Part shown: piece by piece, positions 1 to 6,204 of the stretch
How the letters are laid out: every line of letters begins with the position of its first letter
Position numbering within the stretch: position 1 is the first letter of the stretch
Assembly (NCBI GenBank): GCA_030619095.1
Contig: JAUXCB010000042.1
Location: 1 to 9,026, forward strand
Length of the DNA: 9,026 nucleotides
Direction of reading: 5' to 3'
Source: Verrucomicrobiota bacterium
GTDB taxonomy: Bacteria; Verrucomicrobiota; Kiritimatiellia; Kiritimatiellales; Tichowtungiaceae
Notes under the pieces: model-generated
What the model saw: the letters and a program-made list of their open reading frames with translations, nothing else
The model's database searches: none
What the model was told of the DNA's origin: nothing
Position numbers and translations under genes: made by a program

Positions 1-722
1 TCCCCGGATTGAACGGTGCTGAGTTCTGCGTAATAGCGCGGGCGGGCTTCCCAGTAGAATTCATCTACGGAAAAAATGTGCTGCGTGCCGAACCCGTGAC
101 GGTAGAGTTCCCGCAAAGCCAGTGCGCGATCCATCCGTCCGTTGCCATCGGCAAACGGGTGGATCTCCTCGAAACGGTAATGAAGGATGGCAGAGGAGAG
201 CACCGGGGATAGATCCGGCGCCATTTTGTTCCACCATTCAAGGAGGTCGAACATCAAAATGGAAATATCCTGATGGGCCGGCGGAAAATGATTCCCGACC
301 CGCACATTAATGGTGCGGTAGCGTCCGGCATCGCCCTGGTCCATCACGCCTCCGCCGGCAATGATGCCGTGCAGCTCAAAAAGGTTTTCGTGAAAAATCG
401 TTTCGGTTTCCGTCCATCTTTCAATGTGCCTCAGTCCTGCAAAATAATTAACGACCTCTCGCTTTGCTCTTTCGGTCACAGGCAGGTCCAGCCCTTTTTC
501 AACAGCGCGAACCTGTTCAAGGGTCAGGGGATTGCCCTCTATCGCGGTCGAGCAGTGGGCGTTCCGAGCCTTGGAATCCATCTGTAAAGAGGGTATCCAC
601 GATACGTTGATCGTTGCCCCAAGAATCCTTTCCCTCAAGGAGGCAATCTGCTCAACCCGTCTTAGTAAGGAAGAGCTGATCGTGTAATTTGGCTGATAGT
701 TCATGGCTGTAATGTGCTCCAT
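1..722 (-). CDS. Fic/DOC-family protein (class II, likely AMPylase), C-terminus cut by window edge
   Basis: Reading the minus strand from ATG at 722 gives 240 uninterrupted codons running off position 1, so the C-terminal part is missing. The Fic catalytic motif HPFADGNGRMDR starts at residue 188 (His188, Asp192, Asn194, Arg196). An inhibitory motif of the [S/T]xxxE[G/N] type, STAIEGN at residues 58-64 with Glu62, lies N-terminal to it, which defines class II Fic proteins. Between them are family features such as GRYRTINVRVG and ILHYRFEEIHPF. Fic enzymes usually transfer AMP from ATP to Ser/Thr/Tyr hydroxyls of target proteins, and the inhibitory Glu keeps them off until relieved; the target here is unknown. 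A second in-frame ATG lies at 704. Neither start has a convincing Shine-Dalgarno site, although GGAG sits 12 nt before the second. The first start codon overlaps a repeat array at 721-762 that may autoregulate it. Confidence 0.9.
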   Translation of the reverse strand, partial: MEHITAMNYQPNYTISSSLLRRVEQIASLRERILGATINVSWIPSLQMDSKARNAHCSTAIEGNPLTLEQVRAVEKGLDLPVTERAKREVVNYFAGLRHIERWTETETIFHENLFELHGIIAGGGVMDQGDAGRYRTINVRVGNHFPPAHQDISILMFDLLEWWNKMAPDLSPVLSSAILHYRFEEIHPFADGNGRMDRALALRELYRHGFGTQHIFSVDEFYWEARPRYYAELSTVQSG

Positions 723-762
723 AAGTCCAATATGAGTCAAGCCTAAGTCCAGAATGAGTCAA
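721..762 (-). promoter_or_regulatory. Helically phased operator-like repeats at the fic start
   Basis: Two tandem 20-bp units, 721-740 and 743-762, share the minus-strand pattern TTGACTCATNNTGGACTTA with a 22-bp period. Inside them AGTC (plus strand) recurs at 724, 735, 746 and 757, exactly 11 bp apart, so all half-sites face one side of the helix. The array touches the possible fic start codon at 722-720. This geometry suits cooperative binding of a repressor or activator. That it is an operator is inference; no regulator gene is recognised next to it. Confidence 0.5.
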
Positions 763-823
763 CCATTAGACAACCGCGAGTATTAAGACCTGAGGCTTGA
801 GGAATATTTATCAGTGACTTTTT

Positions 824-917
824 GGACCACAAAATTCACAAGAGACACAAAACAAACAGGTTATAGGCACGCCCATGTGCATCCTTTTTTGTGATTTTTG
901 TGCATCTTGTGGTTAAC
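824..917. repeat. Imperfect inverted repeat with CACAA-rich arms
   Basis: The left arm (about 826-852) reads ACCACAAAATTCACAAGAGA and onward. The right arm (about 887-915), reverse-complemented, reads ACCACAAGATGCACAAAAAT and onward. The arms match at roughly 21 of 26 positions, with a spacer of about 35 bp. Each arm is itself a loose 9-bp repetition of CACAARANN. Degenerate intergenic palindromes of this ACCACAAA type are, from memory, frequent in PVC genomes. It encodes nothing recognisable. Confidence 0.55.
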
Positions 918-968
918 TTTTTCGGTTGCGGCGCCGTCGCTGTTGCGCTGAATTCAGTTTTGAGCCAA

Positions 969-1003
969 TAAGTTCATAATGAGTCAACTTATTAGACAAC
1001 CAC
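969..1003. repeat. Second copy of the fic-upstream block
   Basis: This stretch matches 744-777 with one inserted base and a handful of substitutions. Both contain AAGTYCANAATGAGTCAA followed by ATTAGACAACC. The AGT(T/C) half-sites at 971 and 982 keep the 11-bp spacing. The two copies are about 225 bp apart in the same orientation. They could be paired regulatory sites, or the scar of a duplication or of an element that arrived between them. Confidence 0.6.
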
Positions 1004-1008
1004 CTAAG

Positions 1009-1029
1009 GTCTACAGTCTAAAGTCTACG
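1009..1029. repeat. Short tandem heptamer repeat (GTCTANN x3)
   Basis: GTCTA occurs at 1009, 1016 and 1023, giving three units of exactly 7 bp (GTCTACA, GTCTAAA, GTCTACG). It ends 8 bp before the stop codon end of the FKBP-like gene. No function is apparent. Confidence 0.5.
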
Positions 1030-1037
1030 GCCTTTTC

Positions 1038-1472
1038 TCAAATAACCTTCTCTAAGCGTATGTCGAAGATGAGGGCGGCGTAGGGGCCGATGCGTAGCCC
1101 CGCGCCGCGTTTGCCCCACGCTAGATCCGGCGGAACCACAAATCGGGTTTTACCGCCCTCTTTCATGAGCGGCAATCCCTCTTTGAGCCCATCGATCGCT
1201 TCTTCCAGAGTAAAGGTGTCGGTTTCAATGCCGTGATAGGTATCTTTAATGACGGTGCCATCCACTAACAAAATCCGCTGGTTGACCACCACCGTGCTCC
1301 ATTCGTCCGGCGATTTTCCGGTTCCCTCTTCGCGAACGGTGTATTGAAGCCCGCTTGAGGTTTCGATGACCTCGGGCTTCTGCCGGTTCTTTTTCAGAAA
1401 GGCCTCGGACTCGGCACGGTTCTGCCCCGCTCCGCCACGCCCTCGCACCTTGCCTTTGTTTTTTCTTCTCAT
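1038..1472 (-). CDS. FKBP-type peptidyl-prolyl isomerase-like protein with degenerate active site
   Basis: This 144-aa protein has a basic N-terminus (residues 1-35, with MRRKNKGKVRGRGG) and an FKBP fold from about residue 39 to the end: SSGLQYTVREEGTGKSP, VDGTV, GGKTRFVVPPDLAWG and AALIFDIRLE are family hallmarks. FKBPs isomerise Xaa-Pro bonds or act as chaperones. Against FKBP12, the pocket residues are mostly replaced: Tyr26 by Gln65, Phe36 by Ile75, Asp37 by Lys76, Trp59 by Leu96 and Tyr82 by Trp119, while Phe99 is kept as Phe136. Isomerase activity is therefore doubtful and a chaperone or binding role is more likely. There is no signal peptide, so it should be cytoplasmic, unlike FkpA or Mip. 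The start is fixed by an in-frame TAA four codons upstream; no good ribosome binding site is visible. It is divergent from secA, with 195 bp between. Confidence 0.85.
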   Translation of the reverse strand: MRRKNKGKVRGRGGAGQNRAESEAFLKKNRQKPEVIETSSGLQYTVREEGTGKSPDEWSTVVVNQRILLVDGTVIKDTYHGIETDTFTLEEAIDGLKEGLPLMKEGGKTRFVVPPDLAWGKRGAGLRIGPYAALIFDIRLEKVI

Positions 1473-1657
1473 GAGAATTTTTTACTAAAAAAACTCTCCG
1501 GATGGAAGGCCTCAAAAAATCAACGTCCACACCGCCCGCCATACAGGCGGCCACCCCGTCAGATCGGTCTCTTCCGAGGGATCCCTCATGGGTGTATTCC
1601 TCTTCTCTTTTTCCGTGTTTTCCATCCCGGCTGTGGGTATGGTTCTCGCCCAATTTT

Positions 1658-1663
1658 AGGAGA
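1658..1663 (+). promoter_or_regulatory. Ribosome binding site of secA
   Basis: AGGAGA ends 4 nt before the ATG at 1668 and decides that start. The rest of the 1473-1667 gap holds a weak hairpin (CCGCC/GGCGG near 1529-1550) but no convincing promoter for either divergent gene. Confidence 0.75.
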
Positions 1664-1667
1664 ACGT

Positions 1668-4600
1668 ATGTTTACTGTTTTATTGAAGAAAATTTTCGGC
1701 TCAAAGGCCGACCGCGACATGAAACAAATGCGCCCGCTGGTCGATCAGATCAATGCGCAGGAGGTGGAGTATCAACAACGGACCGACGAGCAGCTAAAGG
1801 CAAATACCGCAGAGTTTCGACAGCGTCTACTCGACGGCGAAACGCTCGACGATCTGGTGATCGAAGCGTTCGCGACGGTGAAAAACGCCTGCCGCCGGAT
1901 GTGCGGAAGCACCATACACGTCTCCGGCCACGATCTGGTGTGGGACATGGTTCCGTTCGATGTGCAGCTGATCGGCGGACTCTCCCTCCATCAAGGCAAG
2001 ATTGCCGAAATGATGACCGGGGAGGGCAAAACTCTGGTCGCCACCCTGCCCGTCTATCTCAACGCCCTCTCCGGCAAGGGCGTCCATGTGGTGACCACCA
2101 ATGACTTTCTGGCCGAGCGCGACTCCACCTGGATGGGCTATGTCTATCAGCACCTCGGCCTGACGGTCGGCTGCCTGAAAAACATGATGCCACCGCCACA
2201 ACGGGCCGAGATGTACAACCGCGACATCACCTACGGCACCAACAGCGAGTTCGGGTTCGACTATTTGCGCGACAATATGGCCATGCGCCCCGAGGATATG
2301 GTGCAGCAGCGCGGCCACCACTACGCGATCATCGACGAAATCGACTCGATCCTGATCGACGAAGCCCGCACCCCGCTGATTATTTCCGGCCCGGCACCCC
2401 ACTCGGCGGACGAGCAATACCGCTCGCTCAACAGCGTGGTCGGTAATCTGGTCCGCAAACAGAACACCCTCTGCTCCCGCTTGATACAGGAAGCCATCGA
2501 GGCCCTCGACCAGGGCGATACCGACGATGTGAAGCTCCGCCTCTACCAGGTGCATCAGGGAATGCCAAAAAACAAACAGCTCGCCAAGCTGGTCGAAGAA
2601 CCGGCCAACCGACGCCTGCTCGAACAGGTCAACAACTCGATGATCACCGATGCGTACAAGGAGCAGGCGCGCGCACTGCGCGAAGAACTCTTCTTTACCG
2701 TCGACGAAAAAGGCCACGATGCCAACCTGACCGATAAAGGGTGCGAAACACTCAACCCGGACGATCCCGAGCATTTTGTCATGCCCGACCTCGCCACCGA
2801 TCTATCCGAGCTCGAGGGCCAAACCGAGATGGCTCCCGAGGAAAAAATGACCCGCCGCCAAACACTCCAGGATGAATTTGCACACCGCAGCGAACGAATC
2901 CATGCGGTCAACCAGCTCGTTAGCGCCCACTGCATTTACGAAAAGGATGTGGAGTATGTGGTGCAGAACAACCAAGTGATGATTGTCGACACCTTCACCG
3001 GTCGCCTGATGCCCGGTCGCCGCTGGTCCGACGGCCTTCATCAGGCCATCGAAGCCAAAGAAGGCGTAAAAATCGAACGCGAAACGCAGACCCTGGCGAC
3101 CATCACCATCCAGAACTTTTTCCGCATGTATGAAAAGCTCTCCGGAATGACCGGAACGGCTGAAACCGAGGCAAGCGAGTTTCACGAAATCTACGGACTC
3201 GATGTCGTGGTGATTCCCACCAACCGCCCGATCCGCCGCGTGGATATCAACGATCAGATTTATAAAACCAAACGCGAGAAATACCATGCGTTGATCGAGG
3301 AGATCCAGAGAGCGCACACCCGCAAACAGCCCATCCTGGTCGGTACCGCCACCGTGGACACCTCCGAGGTGATCAGCCGCCTGCTCGACAAACAGGGGAT
3401 TCCTCATAACGTGCTCAACGCCAAAAACCATGCCCGCGAGGCCGAAATTGTCTCCCTCGCCGGTCAGCCCGGGGCCATCACCATCGCCACCAATATGGCG
3501 GGCCGAGGAACCGATATTAAACTTGGCGACAGCATCATCTGGATGAGCAAGGAACAGATCCAAAACAAATCCCTCTCGCTGAATGCCAAGCCGGAGGGCG
3601 AAAGCCAGACCCTGAACAATCTGCTGCTGGAAAAACCCTGCGGCCTCTATGTGATCGCCTCCGAACGCCACGAGGCCCGCCGCATCGACCGCCAGTTGCG
3701 CGGACGCTGCGCGCGCCAGGGCGACCCCGGCATTTCGCGCTTCTACATTTCGCTTGAAGACGATCTGATGCGACTGTTTGGCTCCGACCGCATTGCGAGC
3801 ATCATGGAAAAACTCGGCATCGAAGAGGGGGAAGTGCTCGAACATCCGTGGCTGAACAAATCGATCGAAAAAGCGCAACAGCGCGTCGAGCAGATGAATT
3901 TCGGCATCCGGAAAAACACCTTGAAATATGACGATGTGATGAACCAGCAGCGCGAGGTGATCTACACCTTCCGCCAAACCGTTCTGAACAGCGACACCCC
4001 GCGCAACGAACTCTACGACATCCTCACCGACATCATTTCTGAAAATGCGGAACTCGCGATCAGCGGCGGCAAGGAAGGGCGCGAAGAATTTGTCGGCTGG
4101 GCCAACACCACCTTCCCCATCGGCCTGCACATCAGCAATCTGCCCGCAGAAGATGATCTCGACGCGTTGATCGATGTTGTATTCGACGGCGTTAAAAAAG
4201 CCTATGAGATGAAAGCGACGCACGAAGATCCGGAGCGGATTAAAAGCATAGAGCAGATGATCATCCTGCAGTCGGTCGATGAGCACTGGCAGGAATATCT
4301 TCGCAACATGGATAGCCTGCGCGAAGGCATCAGCCTGCGCGCCTACGGGCAGCGCGACCCGCTGGTGGAATACAAACGCGAAGCGTTCAATCTGTTCGGC
4401 GATCTGATGGATCGCATCAAAAACGAAATTGCGCAGAATGTTTTCCGCACCGGCTCCTCCATGGAGGCACTGGAAGACTTCTGGCGGTCGCTCAACAACA
4501 TGAGGGTCGACAACCAGTCGCAGGAACAGGCCTCCGCGATGGCGGCGGCCCGGCAGTCCGCTGGCGGCCCGACCGGCGCGCCCCCCCCCCGAATGAATAC

Positions 4601-4715
4601 TCCGCCGCCTCGGCCCGCCGCCGCCGCAACCCATCCCGACGGAACCCGCGTCGGCCGCAACGACCCCTGCCCTTGCGGAAGCGGAAAAAAATATAAAAAA
4701 TGCTGCGGCGCATAG
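1668..4715 (+). CDS. secA: SecA, preprotein translocase ATPase
   Basis: This 1015-aa motor pushes unfolded preproteins through SecYEG using ATP at the inner membrane. Visible in order are: the N-terminal VLLKKIFGSKADRDMK; Walker A MTGEGKT at 116-122; YGTNSEFGFDYLRDNM; Walker B DEID at 223-226, then SILIDEARTPLIISGP; the preprotein cross-linking region including FTGRLMPGRRWSDGLHQAIEAKEGV; NBD2 with TNMAGRGTD at 608-616; motif VI RQLRGRCARQGD at 675-686; the scaffold and wing domains with LKYDDVMNQQREVIY and DEHWQEYLRNMDSLREGI; a Pro/Ala-rich linker; and a zinc-binding SEC-C tail with Cys1001, Cys1003, Cys1012 and Cys1013. The protein is about 110 residues longer than E. coli SecA, mainly through an insert at about 255-338 (LVRKQNTLCSRL onward) of a kind I recall from Bacteroidota and related groups. 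Motif VI reads GRCARQGD where GRSGRQGD is usual. The linker is encoded across a run of ten C residues. Confidence 0.98.
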   Translation: MFTVLLKKIFGSKADRDMKQMRPLVDQINAQEVEYQQRTDEQLKANTAEFRQRLLDGETLDDLVIEAFATVKNACRRMCGSTIHVSGHDLVWDMVPFDVQLIGGLSLHQGKIAEMMTGEGKTLVATLPVYLNALSGKGVHVVTTNDFLAERDSTWMGYVYQHLGLTVGCLKNMMPPPQRAEMYNRDITYGTNSEFGFDYLRDNMAMRPEDMVQQRGHHYAIIDEIDSILIDEARTPLIISGPAPHSADEQYRSLNSVVGNLVRKQNTLCSRLIQEAIEALDQGDTDDVKLRLYQVHQGMPKNKQLAKLVEEPANRRLLEQVNNSMITDAYKEQARALREELFFTVDEKGHDANLTDKGCETLNPDDPEHFVMPDLATDLSELEGQTEMAPEEKMTRRQTLQDEFAHRSERIHAVNQLVSAHCIYEKDVEYVVQNNQVMIVDTFTGRLMPGRRWSDGLHQAIEAKEGVKIERETQTLATITIQNFFRMYEKLSGMTGTAETEASEFHEIYGLDVVVIPTNRPIRRVDINDQIYKTKREKYHALIEEIQRAHTRKQPILVGTATVDTSEVISRLLDKQGIPHNVLNAKNHAREAEIVSLAGQPGAITIATNMAGRGTDIKLGDSIIWMSKEQIQNKSLSLNAKPEGESQTLNNLLLEKPCGLYVIASERHEARRIDRQLRGRCARQGDPGISRFYISLEDDLMRLFGSDRIASIMEKLGIEEGEVLEHPWLNKSIEKAQQRVEQMNFGIRKNTLKYDDVMNQQREVIYTFRQTVLNSDTPRNELYDILTDIISENAELAISGGKEGREEFVGWANTTFPIGLHISNLPAEDDLDALIDVVFDGVKKAYEMKATHEDPERIKSIEQMIILQSVDEHWQEYLRNMDSLREGISLRAYGQRDPLVEYKREAFNLFGDLMDRIKNEIAQNVFRTGSSMEALEDFWRSLNNMRVDNQSQEQASAMAAARQSAGGPTGAPPPRMNTPPPRPAAAATHPDGTRVGRNDPCPCGSGKKYKKCCGA
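4581..4590 (+). repeat. Poly-C tract (10 nt) inside secA
   Basis: Ten consecutive C residues encode Pro-Pro-Pro plus the first base of Arg in the linker before the SEC-C tail. Runs of this length are prone to slippage in replication and to sequencing error. A change of one base would remove the zinc-binding tail but leave the motor intact. The frame as given is correct, because the SEC-C motif follows. Confidence 0.85.
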
Positions 4716-4720
4716 CCGCA
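4685..4720 (-). terminator. Probable rho-independent terminator of era, embedded in the secA 3' end
   Basis: A perfect 6-bp stem, TGCGGC (4704-4709) with GCCGCA (4715-4720), encloses the loop GCATA and overlaps the secA stop codon. Read on the minus strand, just after the era stop, the stem is followed by GCA and then TTTTTT, ATA and TTTTTTT (4700-4685). Those T runs are the antisense of the AAA-rich Lys codons of the SEC-C tail. The three-base gap before the T run and the short stem make it moderate in strength. In the plus direction no T run follows, so it would not serve secA well. Confidence 0.55.
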
Positions 4721-4723
4721 CGA

Positions 4724-5671
4724 TTACGCATACCCGAGTTTCTTAAGCACCCAGAAATTCTTGCGCCAGTTTTTCTCCACCTTGACCCATAGCTTCACCT
4801 TAACGGGCACGCCGTACATCTCGTTGAGTTCTTTGCCGGCTTCATACTGCACGCTCTTTAGAAGCCGCCCTTTGGCACCGATCACGATTCCCTTCTGGGA
4901 GTGGCGCTCCACATACACATCCGCCTCGACCGTCCAGCCCTTCTCCTTTTCATCAATCGTCTCTACCCAGACGGCAATACAGTGCGGCAACTCATCCTGC
5001 AGACGGTCAAACAGCTTCTCGCGGATCACATCCCCAATATTCAGCTTGCGCGGATAGTCGGTCAGGATCTCTTCCGGGAACAGATGCGGCCCCTCCGGGA
5101 CCACCGAAAACAGCCGGTCGGTCAGCGCAGAGAGCCCGTCACCCGTTACGGCGGAACCCTCCAGCCAGACCGGATGGAGGCCAGACTGCTTTTCCTCAGC
5201 CACGCGGACCCAAAGAGCCTTATAGGTCTCGATAAATCCCGTTCCCAGATCGGTTTTATTAAACAGCAGCACACAGGGTGTATCATCCTTCATCAGGCGG
5301 CGCATCCACCCCTCGTCCTCCTGCCACGGTTTTCTGGAGGCATCGAACACCAGCAGGATGGCATCGGCTCCGCCGACCGAAGAGCGCGCCATTTTATTGA
5401 GATTCCTGCCGAAGTCGCCCTCCGCCTTATGCACACCGGGGGTGTCGAGAAAAACCAGTTGCCCGCGCTCCTCGGTAAAAATCGCGCGGATCACGTTCCG
5501 GGTGGTCTGCACGGTATCGCTGACAATGCTGACCTTCTCGCCCAGCAGCGCATTGAGCAGAGTCGACTTGCCGACATTCGTCCGCCCGATCACCGCCACC
5601 ACACCGGAGCGACCACCCGTCACAGCCGAGCCCTCTTCCTCTTTGGGTTTTTCAAACATGGGGGAAAACAT
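4724..5671 (-). CDS. era: GTPase Era
   Basis: Era is a GTPase that binds the 3' end of 16S rRNA and assists 30S subunit maturation. From ATG at 5671 the protein has 315 residues, close to the family's usual size of about 300. G1 is GRTNVGKST at 29-37; the G2 region follows with TVQTTRN; G3 is DTPG at 76-79; G4 is NKTD at 138-141; the G5-like SA lies in LEGSAVTGDGL. A C-terminal KH domain has the GxxG loop as GAKG at 265-268 in VIGAKGRLLKSV, and the end WRKNFWVLKKLGY is Era-like. A GTG at 5686 extends the frame by five codons, but GGAG ends 9 nt before the ATG at 5671, so I prefer that start; another ATG lies at 5659. The N-terminus is about 15 residues longer than usual. Era converges on secA, with 8 bp between stops. 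Confidence 0.95.
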   Translation of the reverse strand: MFSPMFEKPKEEEGSAVTGGRSGVVAVIGRTNVGKSTLLNALLGEKVSIVSDTVQTTRNVIRAIFTEERGQLVFLDTPGVHKAEGDFGRNLNKMARSSVGGADAILLVFDASRKPWQEDEGWMRRLMKDDTPCVLLFNKTDLGTGFIETYKALWVRVAEEKQSGLHPVWLEGSAVTGDGLSALTDRLFSVVPEGPHLFPEEILTDYPRKLNIGDVIREKLFDRLQDELPHCIAVWVETIDEKEKGWTVEADVYVERHSQKGIVIGAKGRLLKSVQYEAGKELNEMYGVPVKVKLWVKVEKNWRKNFWVLKKLGYA

Positions 5672-5721
5672 ACGCCCTGGCTCCACGGTTTGGAAGTTTC
5701 ACCGTCCGGTTTTTCCAGTGG

Positions 5722-6204
5722 ATGAAAACGCCTCTGTCGCGTTCGGAGCTTCTCCCGGTCGGGAAAAACGCTACACTCCGCAGTATGCTTTGGCGCAAGA
5801 TCACTCTCATTGTCGGTGGCCCGGTTCTGATCGGTCTATTGTTTCTGTTCGGGCATCAGCACAACCTGTTCTACACCACAGCCTGGTACGACCTGCTGAT
5901 GCATTCTCTGGGCGGCCTGTTGCTGATCTTCACCCTGGCCGGAACGCTTTGGCATCTGGACATGGATCCTTCGGCACACCCCGTACTGTTTAAGACCGGC
6001 CTGATCGCGGCACTGATTCTGGCCTCAATCGGCTGGGAGTTTTTGGAGGTCTGGCTGAACATGACCCCCAACTGGACTCTCTCCATCTACGACACCGTCA
6101 CGGATATGCTCGCCGCACTGGCGGGTGGATTAGCCGCCTTGACCTTCATCCGCCCCGGGAAACAACCCTCCCGACCCAGCCTATTCCCCAATCAATCCAT
6201 CTGA
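5722..6204 (+). CDS. Small polytopic membrane protein (YjdF/DUF2238- or VanZ-like)
   Basis: From ATG at 5722 the protein has 160 residues. About four hydrophobic segments are visible, near 27-44, 58-77, 91-107 and 126-143. Acidic and His residues sit at the membrane edges in a spaced pattern: Asp57 and His61 (YDLLMHSLGG), Glu106 and Glu109 (GWEFLEVW), and Asp124 and Asp128 (YDTVTDMLAALAGG). This D..H, E..E, YDT..D layout recalls the YjdF/DUF2238 family, whose biochemical role I do not know, and more distantly VanZ. An internal ATG at 5785 (residue 22, MLWRKI) would start directly before the first helix and may be the true start; neither start has a strong ribosome binding site. The gene is divergent from era, and its last 24 bp overlap the end of mtaB on the other strand. 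Confidence 0.7.
   Translation: MKTPLSRSELLPVGKNATLRSMLWRKITLIVGGPVLIGLLFLFGHQHNLFYTTAWYDLLMHSLGGLLLIFTLAGTLWHLDMDPSAHPVLFKTGLIAALILASIGWEFLEVWLNMTPNWTLSIYDTVTDMLAALAGGLAALTFIRPGKQPSRPSLFPNQSI

Larger units (their letters stand above)
723..1037. other. Gene-free interval rich in repeats between fic and the FKBP-like gene
   Basis: No open frame with protein-like composition was found on either strand. The interval is AT-richer than the flanking genes and is made largely of repeats: the phased array, a second copy of its block at 969-1003, a CACAA-rich inverted repeat at 824-917 and a heptamer repeat at 1009-1029. There is no rho-independent terminator for the FKBP-like gene and no clear -35/-10 pair. 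It must still hold the fic promoter, because fic starts at its left end and reads leftward. Confidence 0.6.

Noticed and set aside
9..587. Several plus-strand frames in the first 600 bp
   Set aside because: The minus strand encodes the Fic protein through this whole stretch with catalytic and inhibitory motifs.
723..1037. A CRISPR-like array suggested by recurring 20-bp units
   Set aside because: Only three degenerate copies exist, two are abutting without spacers, and the third is over 200 bp away.
1490..1515. A GAGGCC...GGAGAG stretch followed by seven T on the minus strand, considered as a terminator
   Set aside because: The arms pair poorly and it lies upstream of the FKBP-like gene with no gene before it to terminate.
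1246..1653. A 135-codon minus-strand frame overlapping the FKBP-like gene and the gap before secA
   Set aside because: Composition is Arg/Gly/His-rich without motifs, and it overlaps a clearly supported gene in another frame.
1473..1667. A signal recognition particle RNA or other small RNA gene upstream of secA
   Set aside because: No conserved SRP core such as GGTCAGG with GGAAGCAGC is present and no strong long-range stem was found.
1827..2774. A 315-codon antisense open frame in the first third of secA
   Set aside because: Its sequence is a shadow of secA with long Val/Gly/Asp/His-rich stretches and no family motif.
2802..4721. A 639-codon open frame antisense to secA
   Set aside because: It mirrors secA codons in a GC-rich gene, has low-complexity composition with no recognisable domain, and secA itself is fully supported by conserved motifs.
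4901..5725. A 274-codon plus-strand frame opposite era
   Set aside because: It is the antisense image of a well-supported Era GTPase and has no domain of its own.
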